64,000 nucleotides of DNA from contig CAWJON010000002.1 of assembly GCA_963844565.1 (NCBI GenBank), positions 62,001-126,000 on the forward strand, given 5' to 3'. The stretch comes from JAFEDN01 sp963844565. GTDB lineage: Bacteria > Pseudomonadota > Gammaproteobacteria > Coxiellales > Coxiellaceae. Positions within the stretch are counted from its first letter, which is position 1, and every line of letters starts with the position of its first letter. The notes below the pieces were generated by a model. The model did no database searches, had not been told where the DNA came from, and saw only the letters and a program-made list of their open reading frames with translations. A program made the translations under genes and the position numbers. Below are positions 25,872 through 36,100 of the stretch, in pieces.

Positions 25872-27365
25872 CTAATACGCGCGGGCGTAAATAATTTTCT
25901 TGGCGCCTGGCTTGCCGGTAAAAATACAATTGCCGCGATCTTGCATGCTGGCTAATGGGATACAGCGTGCCGAAATTTTGAAGTCATTCAATAAAGGCTC
26001 GATGCTGGGATCATCACTTGAATAAACTAAAGCAAAACCGCCTTCTTTTTCAGGCGCAAAGAATTCTTTAAATTGATTTAAATCATCAAAAAAATGCGTA
26101 TGCTGTTGTTGAAAAGTGACCGCTTGTTTAAAAAGATTAGTCTGCATCTCTTGCAAAATTTGTGGTAACGATTCTAAAAATTGATTCATTGGCAGAGCAA
26201 TTTTTTTGCCGACTTGATCACGGCGGGTAAAATAGATTTGATTAGCAGACACATCTCGACTGCCGACTTCGATAACAATGGGAATGCCTCGTTTGATCGA
26301 GTGCCAAAATTTTTCTCCACCATGTAACTCACGTTCATCAATTTCGACACGAATGAGTTCGTGATTATAACGTAAATTAGAAATTTGTTTTTTAAGCTGG
26401 CTGACATAATCTTTAATAGCAGCATATTCATTTTCTTTGCGGTAAATAGGTAAAATGGTAATGTGAATAGGTGCAATCTTGGGCGGCAAGACCAAGCCAT
26501 TGTCATCACTATGCGTCATAATTAATCCACCAATGATTCGAGTAGACAATCCCCACGAGGTTGTCCACGCCAATTGGAGTTGTTCATTTTTATCCGTAAA
26601 TTTAATTTCAAAAGATTTTGAGAAATTTTGTCCTAGAAAATGTGAAGTTCCTGCTTGTAAGGCTTTGCAATCTTGCATCATCGCTTCGACGGTATAGGTG
26701 TTAACGGCACCTGGGAAACGTTCACGATCGGTTTTTTCACCCTGAATCACAGGAATAGCCAGAACGTTCTCGATAAAATCCGCATAAATTTCTAGCATTT
26801 GCCGCGTTTCGTCTTCTGCTTCAATCGCCGTTGCATGAGCGGTATGGCCTTCTTGCCAAAGAAATTCAGAAGTACGTAAAAAAAGACGGGTGCGCATTTC
26901 CCATCGCATTACATTCACCCACTGATTCAATTTTAAGGGTAGGTCACGATAGGATTTAATCCATTTAGCATAGTGGATGCCAAAAATAGTTTCACTGGTT
27001 GGGCGAATGACATAAGGCTCTTCCAAAAGACCTGCGGGTTGCAGTTTACCTTCCTTATCTACTTCTAAACGGTGATGGGTAACCACGGCGCACTCTTTAG
27101 CAAACCCCTCGATGTGCTCGGCTTCTTGTTGCAGAAACTTGAGTGGAATCAATAAGGGAAAGTAAACATTGCTATGCCCGGTTTCTTTGAACTTTGTATC
27201 TAAAAACCATTGAATTTTTTCCCACAATGCATAGCCCCAGGGTTTAATGACCATGCAGCCGCGCACGGGGGCGTTTTCTGCCAGATCAGCAGCGATAATC
27301 ACTTTCTGATACCATTGGGGGTAGTCTTCTTTTCTAGTGGGAGAAATAGCAGTTTTTGTTTCCAT
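25872..27365 (-). CDS. proS: Proline--tRNA ligase, archaeal/eukaryotic-type (ProS type 3)
   Basis: 497 residues from the Met at 27365; the frame stays open 23 codons upstream, but the conserved N-terminus starts at KEDYPQWYQKVIIAADLAE. Class II synthetase motifs: GCMVIKPWGYALWEKIQ (motif 1 region), VMRWEMRTRLFLRTSEFLWQEGHTAHAT (motif 2) and a motif 3 glycine-rich segment. It lacks the editing insert of the long bacterial ProRS and ends in a C-terminal Tyr (KIIYARAY), typical of the archaeal/eukaryotic form. That form is uncommon in gammaproteobacteria as far as I recall, so old horizontal transfer is likely. It is divergent from the two tRNA genes. Confidence 0.93.
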   Translation of the reverse strand: METKTAISPTRKEDYPQWYQKVIIAADLAENAPVRGCMVIKPWGYALWEKIQWFLDTKFKETGHSNVYFPLLIPLKFLQQEAEHIEGFAKECAVVTHHRLEVDKEGKLQPAGLLEEPYVIRPTSETIFGIHYAKWIKSYRDLPLKLNQWVNVMRWEMRTRLFLRTSEFLWQEGHTAHATAIEAEDETRQMLEIYADFIENVLAIPVIQGEKTDRERFPGAVNTYTVEAMMQDCKALQAGTSHFLGQNFSKSFEIKFTDKNEQLQLAWTTSWGLSTRIIGGLIMTHSDDNGLVLPPKIAPIHITILPIYRKENEYAAIKDYVSQLKKQISNLRYNHELIRVEIDERELHGGEKFWHSIKRGIPIVIEVGSRDVSANQIYFTRRDQVGKKIALPMNQFLESLPQILQEMQTNLFKQAVTFQQQHTHFFDDLNQFKEFFAPEKEGGFALVYSSDDPSIEPLLNDFKISARCIPLASMQDRGNCIFTGKPGAKKIIYARAY

Positions 27366-27462
27366 CCGGAAATTTTCTTTGAATTTACAATGAAAGTCAA
27401 AGAAACCATTTCTTGACTCGAATATAGACTTCATTTAGAATCCCAAAACTTGACCAGAAAGC

Positions 27463-27538
<76 letters not shown>

Positions 27539-27545
27539 CTTTTTT

Positions 27546-27618
27546 GTCCCCATCGTCTAGAGGCCTAGGACATTGCCCTTTCACGGCAATAACAGGGGTT
27601 CGAATCCCCTTGGGGACG
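27546..27618 (+). tRNA. tRNA-Glu (TTC)
   Basis: 73 bases. Acceptor GTCCCCA pairs with TGGGGAC, the anticodon arm TTGCC-CTTTCAC-GGCAA gives TTC, and the T-loop is GGTTCGAATCC. CCA is not encoded (GTT follows the discriminator G), unlike the adjacent tRNA-Ala. It lies 7 bp downstream of that gene, so the two are probably one transcript. Confidence 0.96.
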
Positions 27619-27798
27619 TTAATTTATTGTCGTTAGCTTTCAATTCCAAAAATTTTTTTCCAAAATTTTTTTTTATGACCCGCGTGATTTTTTATTTCTA
27701 TATAATATTTTTATCAATTGTTTTTTATTATACGCGCTCCGGTCTTTCGAAAAAAAATATCAGCTCATGCAAAAATACAAAATATTTTATTAATTTTT

Positions 27799-27831
27799 CT
27801 TAAGGAAACATTAATTAAGTTTTATTTAATA
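27799..27831 (+). promoter_or_regulatory. PmrA-like box upstream of the FG-GAP giant gene
   Basis: CTTAAG-GAAAC-ATTAAT at 27799-27815 is the same element (opposite orientation TTAAT-N5-CTTAAG) found before the dot/icm operons. At the usual 10-bp spacing stands TTAATA (27826-27831), a poor -10; TTTAAT one base earlier is an alternative. The surrounding 27619-27993 is very AT-rich and holds no gene. Confidence 0.45.
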
Positions 27832-27993
27832 ATATTTTAAGGTTAAAAATATTTTTTAAAAAAAATTAAAAAAAATTGGTTGTAATTTATTTTTTCTCCC
27901 TTTATGCTTAACTAACCTAGTGATCGAAATGATCATCTTGTAAAGATACAAAACAAAAAGGTTGCACGTTACAGTTAAATCAAGGAGACATTC

Positions 27994-30900
27994 ATGCACA
28001 ACGATACCTCAGTTTCATTGGCATCAAGCAAAGCATTATCTGGATTAACCACTTCAACTCATCTTACGCAATCACTTTCTGCGTTAATGGAATTAAGTGG
28101 CTTTAAAGACTTAAACTCAGATATTTATTCATCAGAATTAAAATCTCACTCAGAAGGTTTGGAATTAAATGCAGCGATAGAAGCTCATCTCGAAGATCCC
28201 ACGGATCAAGGCCTTAAAGATAAGCTCAAAAATAAATTAGAATCAGCTAAAAATTTATTACAAGCACAAAGAAAAGATGCCAGAATAAAACAAGCTGAAT
28301 TTCAAAAACAAGTTGAAAAAGAACAATCAGCTGCGCAAACAACATGGAGTGGGTGGGCGCTTAACGGTGTAAAAACTTTTTTTGATAGCACCGCATCGGC
28401 TCAAGTAGAAAAATATTCTAAAATTATTGATGAAACTACCGAGAGTATTGAAGCTGCCTCTCAAGTGATTGAAGATTTAACCTCTACCGAAGAATCCTTA
28501 GAAGCGCTTCCACCTATTACCGGGCAATTTCCATCAACTGTTACGTTATCAACCTTACCAACTTCTGTCAGTGTTCAAGTTGTGGGTGCGGCGCCAAAAG
28601 GCAATACAGGTATGGATGTGGCTGGAACCAGCTCAGTGGATGTATTTGGAGATGGCAAACCCACGGTGGTTGTCGGCGCTATGGGAATTAATTCAGATAC
28701 TGGTCAATCCTATGCTTTACGGGTTCCCGCTATAGCTCCAACTCCTTATTACTTGTCTCGTTTAAACAATTCTGTCGGTATTGCATTTCAAGGATCAACA
28801 ATTGGCGAAGAAAGTGGTACTGCGGTTGCGGTAGGTGATTTGTTTGATGCAAAGCAGACTGGATCTTCTGCCGCTATTGTGATTGGGGCAGATCATTATC
28901 TAGGCAGCACGGGGATCACCTATGTTGTTCCTGCGGGTTCAAGATTACAAAATTTGACCAGTCCGGTCTCATTAGCTACAGGAACAACACGAATTATCGG
29001 CGCAAACCTATTGGATTATAACGGACATAGCACAGAAGTTGGTGATTTTTATGGCACAGGACAAAGCGGTATATTCACAACTTCTCATAATACGCAAAAT
29101 GGCGCAGGAACCGTTTACTTTATTCCTGGCCCAATTCCAATGCCTCCAGCGCAATTATTTTTGTCCAATATAACTGGCATTACTCGAATGAATGGATTTG
29201 CTCCCCAAATGTATGCAGGTTGGGATATCGCGGTTGGCGAAACTCGAGATGCAGGCCCTGGCTACAGCAATGGCCCTTTCGTTGTCATTGGTACTTTCTC
29301 TGGTGGTTACACGTTTATTGTTAATGGCGGTATCCAACGTATTGGCCAAACTATATCTTTAAATCAATTAGATAATGGCATCGGCTTCACCATTGTTAAT
29401 CGCGCGGCTACTAACGGGCAGTTTGCTTCGGTTACTACCGGTGACGTTGATGGTGATAACAATGATGACACTATTTTAGGTTCGCCTGCTGACAGCTTAG
29501 TTTATGTGGTTTATGGACCTAGAACGGGAACTGTTCCTTTAGATCAACTCACCCCAGACCTGGGATTTGTTGTTCGCGGAAGAAGCGGTGAAGGATTTGG
29601 CACCGAAGTGGGTTCTGCAGATTTTAACCACGATGGTTATGGCGATCTTTTCTTGGGCGCGCCCACGGCAAGCAGAACTTATGTTGTATTGGGTGGACCT
29701 CGCGGGACAGTTACCACCAATGTAACTCAACTTAATGGTTCCAATGGTTTCGTTATCACCGGTCCAGCCGGCGATTCCACTGGCTCTACCATTAATGGTG
29801 GAGTAGATTTAAATCAGGATGGCGTTCCAGACGTTATTGTTTCATCTTTACAAGGCGGTACGGGTACCGGCTATGTAAACATCATTAATGGTGACGTGCC
29901 TCCAGTTTTAGAAAACTATACCATTCAAGCGATCGAAGCTAAAAGAACTTCGGTTAATACAACAATGTTGTCGACTACGGATGAAAATCACCCGCCTGAA
30001 TCCTTAATATATTCTGTTAACGTAACCCACGGGCAATTTTTAAATAACGGAACCAACGTAAGATCTTTCACCCAGGCGGATATCAACAATGGAACGATAA
30101 GCTTTCAACCCGACGGCAGCGGCCTAGTACCCAGGTTAACCGTTGGAGTGACCACCCCAGGTTTGGGCTTTATTCCTCCCGTTGTTGCGCCGGTCGTTCT
30201 ACACTTACCGCCAATTATTCACTCCAGCACCTTAGGGGAGTTAAAACAAGGTTCAGAAGTGGTACTTAATTCCAGTAACTTTAACGTCAGTCAGCTTTAC
30301 GGGAATGTTTCACAGGTGATGTATGTCACGAATGTAACCGGTGGTAATTTTACTTTATCGAATGGTGAAAATGTCACCAGTTTTACCCAGGCGCAATTAG
30401 ATAGTGGTGAAGTTGGCTTCCGAGATGGGGACACAGGTTCCCCGCCTTCTGGTCAAGTTTACGCGACGGATGGTTATGTAGACTCCAATATTTCGTCGGT
30501 AAATATAACCTTCAGATATCGTCCAGTGTTGAAAAATCATCAAATTTCAATGAGCAGTGAAGTACATCGAATAACTGGCACACCTGATTCAAAGCTTGTA
30601 GAAACGGACAATCTTTACGCCTTCGATCCTAATGAGGGAGTTAACTCGAGTGATTTAGTTTTCACGGTAGATGTAGGCACTAATTGTAGGTTTACCGATC
30701 CGATTGGAGATTCGGTGACTAACTTTACTCAAGATGATATTAGTCAGGGCCGAATCAAATTTCACATGGATCAAGTTTGGTTTAGGGGCGATTTTCCTTC
30801 CTGTCGGATAACCGTAACTAACCCCTATGAATTAGACAATAAAGAAGCGCCGGTTCGATTTGATGTGGCTTCCCGCTCATGGCCGGTAGCAGAAATATTT

Positions 30901-31731
30901 GCAGTTGGAATTGGCGCCGGAATTTTGTTTCTTCTGGCCACCCGTTATTTATATGTCGCGGGTAAAACCAAAGGAGCAGGCGAGGATATTGCACGTCACC
31001 TGTTTGGATGGAGAGCAGGAATGATTTGCCTTAGAGCTTCTAACCTTGCGGCAGCAAATAGAATTGCGAGCAAACTAGCTTATGAGGATAAGTCGTCGGG
31101 GGGAGCTTTACTTGGTGGGACTACGAATGGGGAGCCAATTTCTGACCATTGGCATGAACTGTCTGTACAAGCCAGAAGGGCCATCAAAGCGGATATATAC
31201 GCTAATGCCCGTCAAACTCCGGCGGCGAAATGGTGTTGTTTCCTTCGAAATGATCTTGGTGGCCAAGCAGATTCCATTGTCACCAGGCTAACTTGGAGTG
31301 CGAATTATACTGAAGTTGAAGCAGTAGCTGTGAATCCTGGTGTTGTTGTAAGAGGACCTCATGCTGTTGCTCCTCTTACCCTAAATTCAATTAACAGCAG
31401 CGGTAGCAGCCGGCGCGCAAGTCCACCAGTTAGTCGTGGTGGCGCCGGTGCTGGCATAGTCATAGGCACTGGTGGAAGTGGTTATGAGAGTGACGAAGAT
31501 GGAGAAGTAAAATCTCCTGTTGGCACCGGAGGTACTAGTGGATCAACCACATCCGCGTCTCGACGATCCCAATCAGCTTTGCTAAACGCTGGCACTTTTG
31601 GTTCTACTTCTTCGAGCTCATCCTCGTCATCTAGCTCTTCCTCGAGTTCGTCAAGCTCTTCCAGTTCTTCCTCGAGTTCATCGTCTGGTGCGTCTGCGAC
31701 TGATCCATTTTCATTTAGTCCTACTAGCTAG
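27994..31731 (+). CDS. Giant membrane-anchored protein with FG-GAP propeller and cadherin_3-like repeats
   Basis: 1245 residues, function unknown. AAGGAGA precedes the ATG. Residues about 20-175 form a coiled-coil domain homologous to that of the 1529-residue protein (shared pattern LSAL-x-L-x-G-x-x-DLN, then a W-x(n)-NGV-x-x-FF block). Residues 190-640 are integrin-alpha-like FG-GAP repeats with calcium loops GDVDGDNNDD, ADFNHDGYGD and DLNQDGVPD. Three cadherin_3/CSPG-like repeats (640-960) carry the FTQ-x-D/Q-x-x-x-G signature (FTQADINNGTISF, FTQAQLDSGEVGF, FTQDDISQGRIKF). One transmembrane helix lies at about 963-988. A cytoplasmic-type tail ends in a poly-serine tract (about 1205-1233) and DPFSFSPTS. 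No N-terminal signal peptide. A terminator follows. Confidence 0.88.
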   Translation: MHNDTSVSLASSKALSGLTTSTHLTQSLSALMELSGFKDLNSDIYSSELKSHSEGLELNAAIEAHLEDPTDQGLKDKLKNKLESAKNLLQAQRKDARIKQAEFQKQVEKEQSAAQTTWSGWALNGVKTFFDSTASAQVEKYSKIIDETTESIEAASQVIEDLTSTEESLEALPPITGQFPSTVTLSTLPTSVSVQVVGAAPKGNTGMDVAGTSSVDVFGDGKPTVVVGAMGINSDTGQSYALRVPAIAPTPYYLSRLNNSVGIAFQGSTIGEESGTAVAVGDLFDAKQTGSSAAIVIGADHYLGSTGITYVVPAGSRLQNLTSPVSLATGTTRIIGANLLDYNGHSTEVGDFYGTGQSGIFTTSHNTQNGAGTVYFIPGPIPMPPAQLFLSNITGITRMNGFAPQMYAGWDIAVGETRDAGPGYSNGPFVVIGTFSGGYTFIVNGGIQRIGQTISLNQLDNGIGFTIVNRAATNGQFASVTTGDVDGDNNDDTILGSPADSLVYVVYGPRTGTVPLDQLTPDLGFVVRGRSGEGFGTEVGSADFNHDGYGDLFLGAPTASRTYVVLGGPRGTVTTNVTQLNGSNGFVITGPAGDSTGSTINGGVDLNQDGVPDVIVSSLQGGTGTGYVNIINGDVPPVLENYTIQAIEAKRTSVNTTMLSTTDENHPPESLIYSVNVTHGQFLNNGTNVRSFTQADINNGTISFQPDGSGLVPRLTVGVTTPGLGFIPPVVAPVVLHLPPIIHSSTLGELKQGSEVVLNSSNFNVSQLYGNVSQVMYVTNVTGGNFTLSNGENVTSFTQAQLDSGEVGFRDGDTGSPPSGQVYATDGYVDSNISSVNITFRYRPVLKNHQISMSSEVHRITGTPDSKLVETDNLYAFDPNEGVNSSDLVFTVDVGTNCRFTDPIGDSVTNFTQDDISQGRIKFHMDQVWFRGDFPSCRITVTNPYELDNKEAPVRFDVASRSWPVAEIFAVGIGAGILFLLATRYLYVAGKTKGAGEDIARHLFGWRAGMICLRASNLAAANRIASKLAYEDKSSGGALLGGTTNGEPISDHWHELSVQARRAIKADIYANARQTPAAKWCCFLRNDLGGQADSIVTRLTWSANYTEVEAVAVNPGVVVRGPHAVAPLTLNSINSSGSSRRASPPVSRGGAGAGIVIGTGGSGYESDEDGEVKSPVGTGGTSGSTTSASRRSQSALLNAGTFGSTSSSSSSSSSSSSSSSSSSSSSSSSSSGASATDPFSFSPTS

Positions 31732-31750
31732 TAGTTAACTCGTCAACTCA

Positions 31751-31788
31751 AACTGGTCTTGGAGCAATCCAAGACCAGTTGCCTTTTT
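31751..31788 (+). terminator. Rho-independent terminator
   Basis: Perfect 13-bp stem AACTGGTCTTGGA / TCCAAGACCAGTT with a GCAA loop, followed by GCC and a T5 run. It closes the FG-GAP gene and faces the convergent transporter gene. Confidence 0.92.
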
Positions 31789-31792
31789 GTGA

Positions 31793-33124
31793 TCACAGTA
31801 CGGCAAATAAAATCACAATCGGAGCTACCCAGCGCACCATGATGCGCCATAATCGATAATTAATCGGCTTAAATTGCAATTCAGTCTTGGCGATGTCCGC
31901 TTTAATTTTCCAACCGGCAAAGATAGCCGTAAGCAATACTGAGATTGGTATCAGAATAGCAAGGGTAGTCCTTAGAATATGATTGATTTCCAATTGGAAA
32001 AATAATTTCTGGAAGAACGTGGTATGAAAAATCACTTCGATCGTTCCAATGATCAACACCAACAACGCCACCATTAACGCCGCTGAAAAACGTATTAATC
32101 TGAAACGTTCCATCAAGGTAACAGTCAAAGTTTCAGCTATGGCGATCATCGAGGTCCATGCCGCCAAGATTGAAGCAAAAAAGAATAAGGCGGCTACGAT
32201 TAACCCATGTGGCACTTGACTAAACGCCAGAACAATACTGTGGTTGGTGAGCTCAGTCATTGTTTCCGATGAACCCAGCATCAACAAAGGTGAAATAATA
32301 AAATAAGCTAAAAATGCAGTGATTAAATCCACCATCACGATGATCAGTGTCGATTTTCCCAACTTAACCGAATAAGGGAGATAAGATCCATACACGATCA
32401 TACTGCCCATCCCGATTTTTAACTTAAAAAACGCAAACGCCAAAGCGGTGAAGAAAATAGTCATCACGGGGGTGTTAGCATTGATTGAAAATAATTTGTG
32501 TAATGCCCCAGCAAAATTTCCAGTAAAACAAGTATAAATTGCCAAACCCAACACAATTAAACCATAAGTGGGTACCGTAATTCGGGAAATGCCTTCAAGA
32601 CCGCGATTGATGCCACGCGTTACTACTAAAAGAATCAGCGCTAAAAAAAACAAAAAACAAAGCTCAAGTTCAAAGAAGTGAGTGCCGAATTGATTTTGTA
32701 AGGTGGTGCCTGTTAGAGGAGTAATACTTTGTGCATAAAGCAAACCAAGGCTTTTTAATAAATAACCCACTGGAAAAGCGGCAGTGACCAGATGATATGA
32801 CAAAGACAGCAGCGCAATCAAAGCGCCGAACCAGCCCAGCCAGCGCCAGGCTGGGTTGCGACCGGATTCGACCGCTAAAATTTCAAACGAACCGACTGGA
32901 TTTTGTTTGCCGCGTCTCCCGATGAAAAGTTCCGCCAGTAATAAAGGTAAAGCAATCATCAATTCGATAAGCAGAAAAAATAATACAAATAAACCACCAT
33001 ATTGGTGCACAAAAAAAGGAAATTGGAAAAAATTTCCGATGCCAATAACCGCACCGATCATAACCAATAAGTAATTTGTCCCAGAGCTCCACTGAGCTCT
33101 GCCCACAATCGAGACTTCTTTCAT
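31793..33124 (-). CDS. Sodium-dependent transporter, NSS (neurotransmitter:sodium symporter) family
   Basis: 443 residues from the ATG at 33124 (TTGGAG 6 bp upstream; a TTG four codons earlier is not needed). About 11-12 hydrophobic helices. Family hallmarks: WSSGTNYLLVMIGAVIGIGNFFQFPF in TM1 with the unwound Na/substrate site, followed by GGLFVLFFLLIELMIALPLL. TM6 to TM8 (FFTALAFAFFKLKIGMGSMIVYGSYLP; FASILAAWTSMIAIAE) also fit. Bacterial members import amino acids with Na+; the substrate is not predictable. Confidence 0.92.
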   Translation of the reverse strand: MKEVSIVGRAQWSSGTNYLLVMIGAVIGIGNFFQFPFFVHQYGGLFVLFFLLIELMIALPLLLAELFIGRRGKQNPVGSFEILAVESGRNPAWRWLGWFGALIALLSLSYHLVTAAFPVGYLLKSLGLLYAQSITPLTGTTLQNQFGTHFFELELCFLFFLALILLVVTRGINRGLEGISRITVPTYGLIVLGLAIYTCFTGNFAGALHKLFSINANTPVMTIFFTALAFAFFKLKIGMGSMIVYGSYLPYSVKLGKSTLIIVMVDLITAFLAYFIISPLLMLGSSETMTELTNHSIVLAFSQVPHGLIVAALFFFASILAAWTSMIAIAETLTVTLMERFRLIRFSAALMVALLVLIIGTIEVIFHTTFFQKLFFQLEINHILRTTLAILIPISVLLTAIFAGWKIKADIAKTELQFKPINYRLWRIMVRWVAPIVILFAVL

Positions 33125-33146
33125 GCAATGCTCCAAATGAATAATG

Positions 33147-36100
33147 TTAGGATATTAATGTAATTGTGTCACGAAATTCCAAGCGTTGACTTAAAACCTT
33201 AGAGATATCCAGCAAAGTTCCGCTCAATTTCTCGCGATCTTTATCCTCAATCGTTTCTTGTTTTAAAAAATTACCAATCTGTTGTTGATCGGCAATTAAC
33301 CGATAAATAACATTGCCTAAGTCATCTTTTTTATAATCGCTAAAGTTTTTTTGACTTTCTTGCACATTTTGATTTTCGATGCGTTGGCATAAGGCCTCAA
33401 TCGATAATGATAAGGAAGAACGTTTGGGCGAGGAAGCTCGGGAAAAAATGCCTAAACGGCTGACCGTTGCTGTCTCTGGCTTTTTCGGTTCTGCTGCAAT
33501 AACCGCTTGATAATAACCGCTAAGTTCCTTTGGGTCATCCAGTTTCTGGGAGGCCAATTTTCCCAACAGAGCGCTGTCGCCTACTTCTAGTCCTTCAAGG
33601 TAAGCATAATTATTAGTTCCCTCAAGCAATTGGTCATTGTGAACTTTCGGCGTCCCCCCTATTCCAACCATGCTTTCGAGCAGCTGGAAATAAGCATTAA
33701 AAATGGCCGCGGATTTGGGTTGGAGATATTTACCGCTAAAATATAAGTTATCCATCCGTAATTTCAACACCTCAATACTGAGTGCATTGAGTTCAGGTAG
33801 GGTTAACTTCTCTGAGTGTTGTTTTCCTTCAGCGCTATTGAAGTAGGCCAAAGTTTCTTGAAGGGTGTGCTGATGAGTTTCCCAATTTCGCCGGCGCATT
33901 TCCTCGATCGGGCGATACCAAACTTTATCTACAATTTGATTCTCAGCTTTAATTGCTTTGCGTAAATCGTTCAGTACTTCCCCAAGCACTTGTCGCTCTT
34001 CGCTGCCCGGTTTGGTATGTTGATAAAGATGCCACTTTTCCCGAAAGCTTTCGTTGAATGCTAACAATTTTTCTTGTGACCGATGCATCTCTTCGGGATT
34101 CAATTCGATTTCTTCGTGCAGACTGGTATTGACTTGAAAGCGCAAGCGTTCAACCATGGTGTTAAAAGTAGCATCTTTGCTTTCAATATTGATCGAGGAT
34201 TCGCGCACTGCGTCGATCAATCGATGATAAGATTTGCGATTTTCCCGGGCTACACTGCGTTGTCCGGGGGCTAGCGCATGGAAATTTTGGAGAGAATTAA
34301 TCCCAGTATTCATGATCGAAGCACGAACTCTAACCGTGGTCGGGGACTTTGCGCCTAAATTAAAAGTCAAATTGACGCCATCTAGCGCTTGAAAGACACG
34401 TTTAATCAGCAAGTAGCTGTCTACTTGCTTTTGCTGACTGCCCGCCAAGGTGGTGAGCAGAATGTAGTTCAGATCCACAGCTAATGGTTTTTCAGCTTCT
34501 TGCGTGGTTCTGCCAAATTGCCGAATTTGAGCCATTTTTTTGATAAGTTCAATGGCGTTGCTATAGGTATCCATTAAACAATCCATCATCGGCGCTTTAC
34601 CCATCGCATCTGATGGCGCTAATGATGCATGCTTTACTAAAGAACTGGTTACCGAAAATTGCGTTTGTTTTTCATCAAAAATCCCGTCGCATATCCAACT
34701 TAAATTGACATTTGCGCCTTCGTCAAAAGAAAAATGCTGTGATTCTTGATTAAAGGTTAATATACTGGCTTGGTCAGCGCGAGTTTGTGCAGATTCATGC
34801 ATAATAGCCTGAGAAAACTCCACAAATCTTTCTTTGCCTCCTTCAATTTTATGTTCATCACAATAGGTGGTAAATAATTGATTTAACACATCACCAATCA
34901 GCTGTTCGGTTTTTTGGCTCACGGCTCGATTGAGGGCGGTGTTATCGCCTTTTGAGTCACTGATTAACTGAGTCAATTTTTCAACTGAAATACTGGGATA
35001 AGTGATTTTAACTCCAAACAGTTTTTGAGCGGCCAAACATAAAGACTGAGCCCGAGTCTGCAATAGATGTCGGATAGGTGGAACTCGCCTAAAGCCTGGT
35101 TTAAAAAGATGAATAGTTAATCCTTGACGCAAACCATTAGGAAATTGTTGGCGAATTTCAGCAGATAACTGCTGGGCTGAAAAATGCAGTGATGCAATAC
35201 CTTGGGCATCATACCTGATTTCGCCACTCTGCAGTGCTGTTTCAGCAATCGCGTAAAGATTTTTTATTCCATGCGCAACTTTTTTCTCAGTTAGCGCAAC
35301 TTCTTTTTGCGTTTGTCCATGAGCAACGGTAACGGGGTTTTCAGGAATAACATCCAAAGTTTTTTGCAGAGAAACTGCTTGATTAGCTTCATTCATCGCC
35401 TGAAGAATAATATCTTGATCATCTTTTTTCGTTAGATCGTAACGGTCTCCGCTCAACGCATAATTGAGAAAATCTTCTAGTCCTTTCAGTTTCACTGAGA
35501 GTTTTCCCTCTTTCTCATCTGAACTATTCATCAATTTGAGTGAGGAAAGCATCGCCTTGGCGTCCAAGGTAATTTGAATGTATTTATGATTTTTATCTAA
35601 ATTTTGGTATTTGTAAAATATATTATTTTCAGATAAAACCGTTTTTGCTGAATAAGCTTGGTTTTTAAATTTTAAATTTAAAGCGAAATTTTTTAATGAT
35701 AATTGTCTGGAAAAAAGACGATAATATAAAAACTCTTTAGTTTTAGCGATTTTTTCTGCCATGTTTCCGGAGCGAACGTCAAGTTCGAGTCCTGTGGTAT
35801 CTAAGTGGCGGGCAAATTGAGAAATAAACGCTTTTTCACCGTAGTATTCAATAATATAGTTAATTGCATTGTCTAAAATAATTTTTAATTGATCACGATC
35901 AAAATTTGCGATAGTTTCAATGCCGGTAATAAATTCTTTTGATTCGCGAATTTCTTGCGGGAAAGCCAATAAATAGCAAGCATCATATTTACGTCCTGCC
36001 ATAAGATAGGGTAGAACGGCTTTGGGAAATTGGCCGGCTTGCTCTTTAGTTTTAAAAGCGCCTTTTCTTTTGAAAAGCCGGCGAAAAGCACCACCAAAGT

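Noticed and set aside
31605..31689. Poly-serine tract as a trinucleotide expansion
   Set aside because: Serine codons are mixed (TCT, TCG, AGC, TCA, TCC, AGT), so the tract is kept at protein level rather than by a simple DNA repeat.
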